From: Thermotoga sp. Ku-13t
GTDB lineage: Bacteria > Thermotogota > Thermotogae > Thermotogales > DSM-5069
Reading direction: 5' to 3'
Assembly: GCF_011057685.1 (NCBI RefSeq)
Contig: NZ_LNFY01000001.1
Location: forward strand, 310,001 to 374,000
DNA length: 64,000 nucleotides
Shown: piece after piece, positions 24,443-32,793 of the stretch
Position numbering within the stretch: the stretch's first letter is position 1
Layout: every line of letters starts with the position of its first letter
Translations under genes and position numbers: made by a program
The notes under the pieces: generated by a model
Databases searched by the model: none
What the model was told of the DNA's origin: nothing
Seen by the model: only the letters and a program-made list of their open reading frames with translations

Positions 24443-24472
24443 AGCGATGAGCTTGTAAATAATTGACCGTAC
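24415..24472. promoter_or_regulatory. Paired AraR-like sites flanking the arabinose promoter
   Basis: GTACGGT (24415-24421, within TTGTACGGTAA) and its inverse ACCGTAC (24466-24472) lie about 51 bases apart centre to centre, near five helical turns. Together with the GTACGTAC site before araR this suggests repression by AraR, possibly with DNA looping. Confidence 0.55.
24425..24445. promoter_or_regulatory. Inverted repeat over the -10 of the arabinose operon
   Basis: GCTATTATA and TATAATAGC are perfect 9-base inverted arms around TAT. The element covers the -10 box, so it may bind a second regulator or be a by-product of the AT-rich promoter. Confidence 0.45.
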
Positions 24473-24530
24473 CTATAAACAGGTGAAAGCCGTGGAGGGG
24501 CTTCAACTCTAAAGAAGGGAGGGGTTTACT

Positions 24531-25844
24531 GTGAGAAGGTTGCTGGTGCTGGTGTCCGCCGCACTCGTTGTCATGGCGTTCTCTGCGGTCAAGATTTCTG
24601 TGCTCTGCTCTCCGGACAACGCGGACGCGCTCAAGTGGCTCGCAGGCGAGTTCATGAAACAGAATCCGGACATCCAGGTGGAGATCGTACCTCTGTCGTG
24701 GGAGGTCCTCTATCCTAAGCTGTTGCAGGATCTTCGCTCACAAGCTGGTTCGTTCGAAGCCTTCACTTACGACGTCATGACGACTGGGGCTGTTTCCTTT
24801 GGTCTGGAAGACCTTGGAGCGTTCATGAAGAAATATCCAGAGCTGCTGCCGCCGGATTATGATCTGGACGACTTCATCCCCGAGGTTCTTGAAGAATCGG
24901 GCATGTGGCAGGGTAAGTTGATAGGTTTACCGTTCTACAACAACACGATGCTGTTCTACTACCGCAGGGATTTGTTCGAAGATCCAAAATTGAAACAGGC
25001 GTTCAAGGAAAAGTATGGTAGGGAACTTACCCTGCCGACAACCTGGGAAGAAGTCAAAGAGATAGCTGAATTCTTCACGAAGAAGTTCAACAAGAATTCG
25101 CCGACTGAATACGGTATCGCGTTGATGTTCCCGAGGACACACACTCTGTTCTACATGTACCTGCTGTTCTTCGGTCAGTACAGAAACGCGCCACTCGGAA
25201 TCATGAGGCACGGAACCGCAGATCTCGAGTACGGCGAATACTTCACAGCTGATCGCAAACCCGCTTTCAACAGCGAAGAAGGCCTGAAAGCCCTTGAAAT
25301 GATGAAGAAGCTCATGCCTTACAGCCCGGACCCACTCGGATCGGATTACGGTGAAACGATCGAATACTTCAACCAGGGCCTGGTTGCCATGGTACCTCAG
25401 TGGACAGGACCGTATCTCATCTTCAAATCAACTGTTGGAGCTGACAAGGTTGGCGTCATCCCCATGCCCGGAAGATCTGTGAGCGGTCAGTGGGCACTCG
25501 CAATAAACAAGTTCATACCTGAAGAAAAGAAGGTCGCCGCGTTCAAGTTCATAACCTTCGCTACGACCAAATGGGCCGACAAGAACAAATTCCTCAGGTT
25601 CGCCGTCGCGCCTGCGAGAATGTCGACTCTGAAAGATCCAGAGGTTAGGGCCGCAGACCCCAGAGTGCCCGCACTCGAAGTCACTTATGTTACCCAGACT
25701 CACAGGCCCAGGATTCCTGAAGAACCGCGCCTGGAAGACATAACGGTCGAAACGTTCTCAAAGATACTTGTAGGAACCTTGCCGCTGTCTATGGACACTC
25801 TGAACGATCTGGCCAAGAAGTGGCAGGAAATACTCGGAAAGTGA
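24531..25844 (+). CDS. Arabinose/arabino-oligosaccharide ABC substrate-binding protein (CUT1)
   Basis: A 437-residue exported binding protein: signal peptide about 1-20 (LLVLVSAALVVMAFSA), then KISVLCSPDNADALKWLAGE and ALAINKFIPEEKKVAAFKFI, typical of SBP_bac_1. GTG 24531 follows AAGGGAGGGG by 7 bases. It is the first structural gene after araR and lies under two AraR-like sites. The ligand is probably arabinose or arabinan oligomers, inferred from the abfA, araD and kinase genes in the same operon. Confidence 0.88.
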   Translation: MRRLLVLVSAALVVMAFSAVKISVLCSPDNADALKWLAGEFMKQNPDIQVEIVPLSWEVLYPKLLQDLRSQAGSFEAFTYDVMTTGAVSFGLEDLGAFMKKYPELLPPDYDLDDFIPEVLEESGMWQGKLIGLPFYNNTMLFYYRRDLFEDPKLKQAFKEKYGRELTLPTTWEEVKEIAEFFTKKFNKNSPTEYGIALMFPRTHTLFYMYLLFFGQYRNAPLGIMRHGTADLEYGEYFTADRKPAFNSEEGLKALEMMKKLMPYSPDPLGSDYGETIEYFNQGLVAMVPQWTGPYLIFKSTVGADKVGVIPMPGRSVSGQWALAINKFIPEEKKVAAFKFITFATTKWADKNKFLRFAVAPARMSTLKDPEVRAADPRVPALEVTYVTQTHRPRIPEEPRLEDITVETFSKILVGTLPLSMDTLNDLAKKWQEILGK

Positions 25845-25853
25845 GGGGGTGAA

Positions 25854-25874
25854 GAGGGGGCGCCGAGCCCCCTC
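25854..25874 (+). promoter_or_regulatory. Intercistronic hairpin between binding-protein and permease genes
   Basis: GAGGGGGC and GCCCCCTC form a perfect 8-bp stem around a GCCGA loop. It is not followed by a T run. It separates a GGGGGTGA sequence (25845-25852) from the permease ATG at 25882; with the hairpin folded, the effective spacing is about 8 bases. Confidence 0.75.
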
Positions 25875-25881
25875 ATTCATA

Positions 25882-26769
25882 ATGAAGAACAGGTTGATCC
25901 CCTGGTTGATGGTTCTACCCGTGCTGGCACTCTTTCTTTCTATGACGATTTATCCTTTTGTCTTCATGATCTGGTCTTCTTTCAGACAGTACGACCTGTC
26001 TAAAGGTGCAGAGACGCGATTCATAGGTCTTTCCAACTACCTCCAGATATTCTCTGACACCACCGCCATTGAATCTTTCAAATTCACCGCGAAGCTTCTG
26101 GCCATTGCAGTCCCGGTGGAGCTGTTGCTCGGAATAGGTGTTGCTTTTTTGATCAGGGGTGTTCGCGGTGAAAAAATCATAAGATCTTCTCTGTTGATAC
26201 CCATGATGGTACCGGCGGCTGTGTCCGGCGTTGCCTGGAAAATGCTTTACAACTACGCTTTCGGTCCTGTGAACTGGTTCCTTTCGCTCTTTGGCATCCC
26301 CAGAATTTCCTGGTTGGGTGACATGACCTACGCGCAACTGGGGATCATCCTCATTGATGTGTGGCAGTGGACACCGTTCGTTTTCCTCATGATCTATGCA
26401 GGTTTACAGTCCATACCGCAGGACCTAATCGACGCCGCAAGGGTTGACGGCGCTGACTGGGGAAGAGTCTTTCTTCACGTGGAGTTCCCATTGTTGAAAC
26501 CTCTGATCCTCGTAGCTTTGGTTTTGAGGATCATAGACTGTCTCAAAACCTTCGATATTGTGTTCATGACCACGTGGGGAGGACCGGGCGCCGCGACACA
26601 CACCTACAGTTTCTACATATACAAAGTCGGAGTATCGTTCGGCTGGAACATCGGCTATGCTTCCGCGTTGAGCGTGCTGCTTTTGCTCGTGAGCATGTTG
26701 CTCGTGAACATCGTCTTCAGGTTGGTGAGGATGAGGCAACAGCTCGGTTTCGGAGGTGAAGGTGAATGA
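25882..26769 (+). CDS. Sugar ABC transporter permease (MalF-like), arabinose operon
   Basis: A 295-residue inner-membrane CUT1 permease with six hydrophobic segments and the EAA loop LIDAARVDGADWGRVFLHVE. I choose ATG 25882 (MKNRLIPWLMVLPVLALF), which starts just before helix 1. It has no ribosome binding site in direct reach, only GGGGGTGA beyond the hairpin. GTG 25849 would add 11 residues and put the hairpin in coding sequence. The stop overlaps the next permease start (ATGA). Confidence 0.87.
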   Translation: MKNRLIPWLMVLPVLALFLSMTIYPFVFMIWSSFRQYDLSKGAETRFIGLSNYLQIFSDTTAIESFKFTAKLLAIAVPVELLLGIGVAFLIRGVRGEKIIRSSLLIPMMVPAAVSGVAWKMLYNYAFGPVNWFLSLFGIPRISWLGDMTYAQLGIILIDVWQWTPFVFLMIYAGLQSIPQDLIDAARVDGADWGRVFLHVEFPLLKPLILVALVLRIIDCLKTFDIVFMTTWGGPGAATHTYSFYIYKVGVSFGWNIGYASALSVLLLLVSMLLVNIVFRLVRMRQQLGFGGEGE

Positions 26770-27617
26770 GAACAATTCTGAGAGTTCTCAGATATATTTT
26801 GATCGTCATCTGTCTTGTATTCTTCCTTTTTCCTGTTTACTGGTTGGTGATAACGGCATTCAAACCGGCGAAAGAATGGTTCACCTGGCCTCCCACATTT
26901 TGGCCGACTCAGTTTACTTTCTCGAACTTCTTCGGTGCGAAAGAGACTGAGGTTTTCGGTGGCACCACTGGTTCCATAGAAAACATCTTTCCGTATCTCA
27001 GGAACAGCATCGTGGTTGGTGTTTCGGTCTCGTTGATCGCGACAATGATCAGTGCTCTGGCAGCGTACGCGATTGCGAGGTACAAAGTTGGAGGGGCTTT
27101 TCTGGCGGAATGGATCATATCCATAAGGATGCTTCCACCCATCGTTTCAGCCGTTCCTCTCTACGTTATCTTCTCACGCTTGAGACTTATCAACACCTGG
27201 TGGGCCCTCATACTCTCGCACCTCGTTGTTGTGGTGCCACTGGGTGTATGGTTGCTGATAAGTTTCTTTAGAGAGATTCCAAGAGAAATCGACGAAGCTG
27301 CTTACGTGGATGGAGCGAGTGTCTTTCAGACATTCTTCTACGTGATTTTCCCACTGAGCGCTCCTGGACTTGCGGCGGTGGCTGTGCTGTCGTTGATACA
27401 GAGTTGGGGAGAGTTCCTTCTTGCACTGGTGCTGACCAATGACGCGCGAGCTCAAACGCTGCCTATATTCCTCGGCAGGTACATCACCGGTTGGCGTGTC
27501 GCGTGGGGACCGCTCTCGGCTGCGGGCATCGTGACGATGCTGCCTGTGGTAGTATTCGCGATCATCGCACAGCGTTACTTGATAAGGGGCTTGACATTTG
27601 GAGCTGTAAAAGGATGA
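26766..27617 (+). CDS. Sugar ABC transporter permease (MalG-like), arabinose operon
   Basis: A 283-residue CUT1 inner-membrane permease with six hydrophobic segments and the EAA loop IDEAAYVDGASVFQTFFYVI (about 177-196). ATG 26766 overlaps the upstream stop and follows GGAGGTGAAGGTGA. It pairs with the 25882-26769 permease. As in the first operon, no ATPase gene is encoded here. Confidence 0.9.
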   Translation: MRTILRVLRYILIVICLVFFLFPVYWLVITAFKPAKEWFTWPPTFWPTQFTFSNFFGAKETEVFGGTTGSIENIFPYLRNSIVVGVSVSLIATMISALAAYAIARYKVGGAFLAEWIISIRMLPPIVSAVPLYVIFSRLRLINTWWALILSHLVVVVPLGVWLLISFFREIPREIDEAAYVDGASVFQTFFYVIFPLSAPGLAAVAVLSLIQSWGEFLLALVLTNDARAQTLPIFLGRYITGWRVAWGPLSAAGIVTMLPVVVFAIIAQRYLIRGLTFGAVKG

Positions 27618-27636
27618 GTGATGTGAAGGAGGCAAG

Positions 27637-29094
27637 GTGACTGTGTACAGTGTGAAGGTGGATCCAGGCAAAATCGTTAAACCTGTAAGCAGGTACATCT
27701 ACGGTCATTTCATAGAACACCTTGGAAGGTGTATTTACGGTGGCGTATACGAGGAAGGTTCCCCCTTGTCCGATCATCGAGGGTTTCGGAAGGACGTTTT
27801 GGACGCTGTAAAAAGATTGAAAGTTTCGCTCTTACGGTGGCCAGGTGGGAACTTCGCATCGAACTACCACTGGGAGGATGGAATAGGTCCTAAAGATCAG
27901 AGGCCTGTCAGGTTCGATCTCGCCTGGCAGCAGGAAGAAACGAACAGGTTTGGAACGGACGAGTTCATTGAGTACTGTCGTGAGATAGGAGCAGAACCCT
28001 ACATCTGTATAAACATGGGAACTGGAACACTCGACGAAGCTCTCCACTGGCTCGAGTACTGCAATGAAAAGGGTAATACCTGCTACGCTCAACTCAGAAG
28101 AAAGTACGGTCATCCAGAACCCTACAACGTTAAATTCTGGGGTATCGGCAACGAGATGTACGGTGAATGGCAAGTGGGCCACATGACGGCTGAAGAGTAC
28201 GCAAAGATCGCAAAAGAATACGCGAAATGGATGAAGGTCATGGATCCTTCCATAAAGACCGTAGCGGTGGGATGCGACGATCCAGAGTGGGATTTGAAGG
28301 TTTTGAACGTGGCAGGACCGTACATAGATTACATCTCTTATCACTTCTACACAGGCAGTGAAGATTATTACGAAACTGTCTCAACGGTCTACTTGCTCAA
28401 AGAAAGGCTGATAGGTTTGAAGAAGCTGATCGATATGTCGCAAAAGCCAAAAGACAAAGAGATAAAGATTGCGCTGGATGAGTGGAACGTCTGGTACAGA
28501 GCCACGAGCGATGGACTTGAAGAGTCCTACGAACTCAAAGATGGTTTGTTCGCGTGCGGGGTTTTGATCACACTTCAGAAGATGAGCGACACAGTACCCA
28601 TCGCGAATCTGGCACAACTGGCGAACGCGCTCGGTGCGATCCATACCGAGAAAAACGGACTCTACCTGACTCCGGTGTACAAGGCATTCGAGTTGCTCGC
28701 GAACCATTCTGGTGATAATCTCGTTGGAACGTACGTTGAGACCAAGACTTACGCTATAGAAGGCAAGATGTTCTTCACGAAGATACCATTCCAGATCGAT
28801 AACGTACCCTACATTGATGCATCGACAACGATTTCTGCGGACGGTAAGAAGCTGTATCTGGCCGTGTTGAACTATAGGAAAGAGGACGCTGTGAAGGTTT
28901 CTATCACCATCAAAGGCATGGCGGAAAAAACGGCGCAGGCCTACGTACTCACAGGTCCTGACGTGAACGCAAAGAATACGATCGAACGACCCAACGTTGT
29001 GGATATCACCGTCGAGCAGATCAGGGTCGGTTCAGAGTTCAGCTGTTTGTTCAAACCTTTCTCCTGTACCGTGATCGAAATCGATCGGGACTGA
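27637..29094 (+). CDS. abfA: Alpha-L-arabinofuranosidase, GH51
   Basis: A 485-residue cytoplasmic glycosidase (no signal peptide) that removes terminal L-arabinofuranose from arabino-oligosaccharides. A GH51 TIM barrel is shown by IYGHFIEHLGRCIYGG (about 21-36) and LLRWPGGNFAS. The acid/base is E173 in WGIGNEMYGEW and the nucleophile E282 in IALDEWNVWY. The C-terminal beta-sandwich ends with CLFKPFSCTVIEI. The GTG start follows AAGGAGG. Its place after the transporter indicates that arabino-oligosaccharides are imported and then cut inside the cell. Confidence 0.95.
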   Translation: MTVYSVKVDPGKIVKPVSRYIYGHFIEHLGRCIYGGVYEEGSPLSDHRGFRKDVLDAVKRLKVSLLRWPGGNFASNYHWEDGIGPKDQRPVRFDLAWQQEETNRFGTDEFIEYCREIGAEPYICINMGTGTLDEALHWLEYCNEKGNTCYAQLRRKYGHPEPYNVKFWGIGNEMYGEWQVGHMTAEEYAKIAKEYAKWMKVMDPSIKTVAVGCDDPEWDLKVLNVAGPYIDYISYHFYTGSEDYYETVSTVYLLKERLIGLKKLIDMSQKPKDKEIKIALDEWNVWYRATSDGLEESYELKDGLFACGVLITLQKMSDTVPIANLAQLANALGAIHTEKNGLYLTPVYKAFELLANHSGDNLVGTYVETKTYAIEGKMFFTKIPFQIDNVPYIDASTTISADGKKLYLAVLNYRKEDAVKVSITIKGMAEKTAQAYVLTGPDVNAKNTIERPNVVDITVEQIRVGSEFSCLFKPFSCTVIEIDRD

Positions 29095-29108
29095 GGAAGA
29101 GGTGAGTA

Positions 29109-29750
29109 GTGGTGTACGAGGAGATAAAGAAAGAACTTCACGAAGCCCACATGACTCTGGAAAAGTATGGCTTGGTGGCTTACACGAGTGGAAACGTGAG
29201 CGTGAGAGTGAACGAACATGTGATCATAAAGCCTTCAGGAGTACCTTACTCAAGCCTGAAGCCTGAAGATTACGTGGTTGTGAATCTGGAAGGCGAAGTA
29301 GTTGAGGGAAACAAGAAACCGTCCATCGACACCGCAACGCACCTGTACCTTTACAGGAACATAGATTGGGCCAGATCGATCATACACACGCATTCGACTT
29401 TCTCCACAGTCTGGGCCGTTGTGGAAAAACCCATACCGGTTCTCTGCACTGCCCATGCGGATGTTTTTGGTGAGGAGATTCCCCTGACAGAATACGCACC
29501 GGTCGGCTCTGAAGCAATCGGTAAGGCAGTGTTGAAGGTGATCGGAAGGTCAGGTGCGGTGCTTCTTCGAAAACACGGCGTCATGGTGGTCGGTAACAGT
29601 CTGGACGATGCGATCAAAAAGGCGATTTTTCTGGAGGAAGTAGCCAGGATCGCTTATTTTGCACATTTGATGACCACGCCCACCCCCCTCGCCAGGGATG
29701 AGGTCGAAAAGCTTTATCTGCAATACCACACAAAATACGGGCAAAGGTGA
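29109..29750 (+). CDS. araD: L-ribulose-5-phosphate 4-epimerase-like class II aldolase
   Basis: A 213-residue zinc enzyme of the class II aldolase/AraD family. Motifs: YGLVAYTSGNVSVRV (about 19-33), KPSGVPYSSL (phosphate site), the zinc pair in IIHTHSTFSTVWA (about 95-107), and LLRKHGVMVVG with the third zinc ligand. In the arabinose operon it would convert L-ribulose-5-phosphate to D-xylulose-5-phosphate. A fuculose-phosphate aldolase activity cannot be excluded from sequence alone, and the fucose-isomerase-like neighbour makes that worth testing. Confidence 0.85.
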   Translation: MVYEEIKKELHEAHMTLEKYGLVAYTSGNVSVRVNEHVIIKPSGVPYSSLKPEDYVVVNLEGEVVEGNKKPSIDTATHLYLYRNIDWARSIIHTHSTFSTVWAVVEKPIPVLCTAHADVFGEEIPLTEYAPVGSEAIGKAVLKVIGRSGAVLLRKHGVMVVGNSLDDAIKKAIFLEEVARIAYFAHLMTTPTPLARDEVEKLYLQYHTKYGQR

Positions 29751-29795
29751 GGGTAAAATTAGAGTAACAGTGACAAGCAAATGGAGGTGTGAAGG

Positions 29796-31229
29796 ATGAG
29801 CGAAAAAATGACGTTGGGTCTGATCGTGGCTAACAGGGGTTTCTTCCCCGACTGGCTCGTTGAAGAGGGCAGGAAAAGAGTGCTCAAGGTGCTGAACGAG
29901 ATGAATGTGAACGTGGTGACGCTCTCAACGGAGGACACAAAATACGGGGCAGTTGAGAGCATGCAGGATGCTGAAAAATGTGCCAAACTTTTCAAACAGC
30001 ATGCAGAGGAAATCGATGGAATCATCGTCACGTTGCCCAATTTTGGTGATGAAGGTTCCGCAGCCATGGCAATCCGGTTGTCCGGTTTGAAAGTTCCAGT
30101 TCTGGTACACGCCTTCCCGGATGAACCTGGAAAAATGGATATCAAACACAGGCGCGATTCGTTTTGCGGAAAAATTTCTTTGTGCAACAACCTTGTGCAG
30201 TTTGGAATCGCCTTCACTGACACGACGTTGCATGTGGAGTCTCCGGAAAGTGAAGAATTCAGGAAGGATCTTGAAAAATTCCTCGCCGTATGCCGCATCG
30301 TGAAGGGATTGAAGAATCTGAGAATAGGTTTGATAGGCGCCAGACCCGCTGCGTTCAATACCGTGCGTTTCAGCGAAAAGATACTGGAAAAATACGGCAT
30401 CAGCGTGGTGACGGTGGACCTTTCAGAGATCATCGCGCGCGCCAGGAGCTTCGATTCAAAGTCCGATAGGGTCGTTCACGAGCTCGACAAGCTCACAAAA
30501 ACGTTCAACGTGAAGAAAGTTCCATCCGAAGCTCTCGAAAGGATGGCGCGTCTGGGTGCCGCAATCAACGAATGGATCGAAGAGAACAGGGTACAGGCGA
30601 CGGCGTTGCAATGCTGGACGGCTCTGGAAGTACTCTACGGTGTTGTACCGTGCGCTGTGATGAGCCTGCTTTCAGAATCGCTTTCGCCCAGTGCCTGCGA
30701 GACTGACGTCATGGGTGCGCTATCGATGTACATACTGCAGCTTGCTTCTGAAAGACCATCCGCCCTGCTGGACTGGAACAACAACTACGGTGACGATCCG
30801 GAAAAGGCGGTGATGTTCCACTGCAGTAACCTGCCTGTGTCGTTCTTCAAGAGTTGTGAGATGTCTTACCAAGAAATCATTGCGGGTACTGTCGGAAAAG
30901 AGAACGCGTACGGAACGTGCGTCGGAAGGATCTCTCCTGGTCCGGTGACCTTCCTGAGGCTTTCGAGCTTCGATAACGAAGGTACCATAGCAGGCTTCGT
31001 CGCAGAGGGAGAATTCACGGACGATCCCATCGAAACGTTCGGCGGATACGGTGTGGTGAAGATAGAAAATCTCAGGTCTCTGCTGAGATTGATCACGAAG
31101 TACGGTTTCGAACACCACGTCGCGGCGAACAGGAGCCGGGTGAAGGAGGCTGTTGTAGAAGCTCTGGACAATTATCTCGGTTGGGAAATTTTCACCGTGG
31201 ATGGTTGTGAATGTCACAGGGAGGCATGA
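29796..31229 (+). CDS. L-fucose/L-arabinose isomerase-family protein
   Basis: A 477-residue sugar isomerase of the FucI/AraA fold. Early part GIIVTLPNFGDEGSAAMAIRL, middle LRIGLIGARPAAFNTVRFSE, late ALQCWTALEVLYGVVPCAVMSLLSE and CETDVMGALSMYIL, which carry the acidic metal-site residues of this superfamily. It is not the classical ~496-residue AraA. In this operon it is placed to turn L-arabinose into L-ribulose. GGAGGTGTGAAGG precedes ATG 29796. Substrate preference is inferred from context only. Confidence 0.8.
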   Translation: MSEKMTLGLIVANRGFFPDWLVEEGRKRVLKVLNEMNVNVVTLSTEDTKYGAVESMQDAEKCAKLFKQHAEEIDGIIVTLPNFGDEGSAAMAIRLSGLKVPVLVHAFPDEPGKMDIKHRRDSFCGKISLCNNLVQFGIAFTDTTLHVESPESEEFRKDLEKFLAVCRIVKGLKNLRIGLIGARPAAFNTVRFSEKILEKYGISVVTVDLSEIIARARSFDSKSDRVVHELDKLTKTFNVKKVPSEALERMARLGAAINEWIEENRVQATALQCWTALEVLYGVVPCAVMSLLSESLSPSACETDVMGALSMYILQLASERPSALLDWNNNYGDDPEKAVMFHCSNLPVSFFKSCEMSYQEIIAGTVGKENAYGTCVGRISPGPVTFLRLSSFDNEGTIAGFVAEGEFTDDPIETFGGYGVVKIENLRSLLRLITKYGFEHHVAANRSRVKEAVVEALDNYLGWEIFTVDGCECHREA

Positions 31230-31232
31230 AGT

Positions 31233-32753
31233 ATGTACCTGCTCGGTACAGACATCGGAACGCAGGGGACCAAGACGGTACTCGTGGACGAGAAGGGGAA
31301 CGTTCTGGCGGAGGCTTCGAGAGAGTACGACGTGATCACGCCGAAACCCAACTGGGCCGAGCAGTGGCCCGACGTCTGGGTCAGGGCGGTTTTCGAAACT
31401 GTGAAAGAGGTCGTTGAAAAGTCCAACGTTCCAAAAAACAAAATCGCAGGTATCGCGATAAGTGGTCTATATGGTGGTTCCGGCATACCCGTGGACAAAG
31501 ATATGAAACCTCTCAGACCCTGCCTGATATGGATGGACAGGCGGGCCGTGAAAGAGACGGAATGGGTCAAACAGAACGTTCCGAAGGAGAAGATCTTCTC
31601 CATAACCGGCAATTACGTTGACTCGTATTTCGGTTTCACAAAGATGATGTGGATCAGGAACAACGAACCGGACATATGGAAGAAGATCTACAAGTTCGTC
31701 ACGCCAAAGGATTACGTTATATACGAAATGACAGGAGAACTCGTCATAGACTATTCTTCTGCTGGAAATCTAGGTGGAGTCTTCGACATCAGAAAGCTCA
31801 CCTGGTCCAAAGAGATGTGCGATATCCTGCAGATTCCCATCGAATACTTACCAGAGAGGATCGTGAAGTCTTCTGACATCGTAGGTAAGGTCAAAAAGCA
31901 AGCAGCTGAGCTCTGCGGACTGCTGGAAGGTACTCCTGTTGTTGCGGGTGGGATCGACGCACCAGTGGCACAGCTTTCTGCGGGTGCGCTAGAAGAAGGC
32001 GAGCATGTCGCCATGGTGGGAACTTCCACCTGCTGGGGAACTGTGCACGATGGGAGCAAACTTGCCTTTGGGCTGGTGAGTTATCCTTACGTGGTCTACG
32101 ATACCGAGCGAATCTACACGTTCGGTGGGTCCGCCACGACGGGAGCGCTGGCAAGGTGGTTCAAGGAAGAATTTGGAGAATCAGAAACGATCGTTGGAGA
32201 AAGAACCGGCATTTCACCGTACCAGCTGTTCGATCAGGAAGTGAAGAACGTGCCCGCCGGAAGCGACGGCATCATCGTTCTGCCGTACTTCATGGGTGAA
32301 AGATCTCCGATCTGGGATCCGAGCGCGCGGGGTGTCATCTTCGGTGTGACGCTCTACCACAAAAGGGCTCACATCTACAAGGCGTTCATGGAGGCGGGTG
32401 CGTACGCTTTGAGACACAACATAGAGGCTGGGTTGAACGCGGGTTTGAAACTCAACGACGAATGCTGGATCGTCGGAGGAGTTGCCAGATCCTCCGTCTG
32501 GGTGCAGATATTTGCGGACGTCACAGGATTCAAGATGAGGCAGGTCGCGAGTCTGGTTGAGGCACCTTTTGGGGATGCTTTCCTCGCTGGCCTCGGAACT
32601 GGTGTGATAGACAAACCCGAGCGCATCAAAGAATGGGTGAAGTACAAAGAACCCGTAAAGCCGAATCCCGAGAACAAGAAAATCTACGATAGGTATTATC
32701 AGATCTATCTTCAGCTCTACGAAAAAACAAAGGATCTCATGCAAATGTTATGA
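31233..32753 (+). CDS. araB: FGGY carbohydrate kinase, probable L-ribulokinase
   Basis: A 506-residue sugar kinase of the FGGY family: phosphate-1 loop GTDIGTQGTKTVLVDEKG (about 5-22), sugar-site PCLIWMDRRA, the conserved GGIDAPVAQLSAGA, and phosphate-2 motif YFMGERSPIWDP. By sequence type it looks closer to xylulokinase-like members than to E. coli AraB. Last gene of the arabinose operon, 3 bases after the isomerase, followed by a strong terminator. L-ribulose phosphorylation is inferred from context. Confidence 0.85.
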   Translation: MYLLGTDIGTQGTKTVLVDEKGNVLAEASREYDVITPKPNWAEQWPDVWVRAVFETVKEVVEKSNVPKNKIAGIAISGLYGGSGIPVDKDMKPLRPCLIWMDRRAVKETEWVKQNVPKEKIFSITGNYVDSYFGFTKMMWIRNNEPDIWKKIYKFVTPKDYVIYEMTGELVIDYSSAGNLGGVFDIRKLTWSKEMCDILQIPIEYLPERIVKSSDIVGKVKKQAAELCGLLEGTPVVAGGIDAPVAQLSAGALEEGEHVAMVGTSTCWGTVHDGSKLAFGLVSYPYVVYDTERIYTFGGSATTGALARWFKEEFGESETIVGERTGISPYQLFDQEVKNVPAGSDGIIVLPYFMGERSPIWDPSARGVIFGVTLYHKRAHIYKAFMEAGAYALRHNIEAGLNAGLKLNDECWIVGGVARSSVWVQIFADVTGFKMRQVASLVEAPFGDAFLAGLGTGVIDKPERIKEWVKYKEPVKPNPENKKIYDRYYQIYLQLYEKTKDLMQML

Positions 32754-32765
32754 AGTGCTATGAAG

Positions 32766-32793
32766 ACCCCGTCCGTCTGGACGGGGTTTTTTT
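32766..32793 (+). terminator. Rho-independent terminator of the arabinose operon
   Basis: ACCCCGTCC-GTCT-GGACGGGGT followed by TTTTTT: a 9-bp GC-rich stem with a T tract, 12 bases after the kinase stop. Confidence 0.92.

Noticed and set aside
24484-24513. Possible stem GAAAGCC/GGGCTTC in the arabinose operon leader
   Set aside because: The pairing is imperfect and the loop small; no riboswitch or attenuator pattern is visible.
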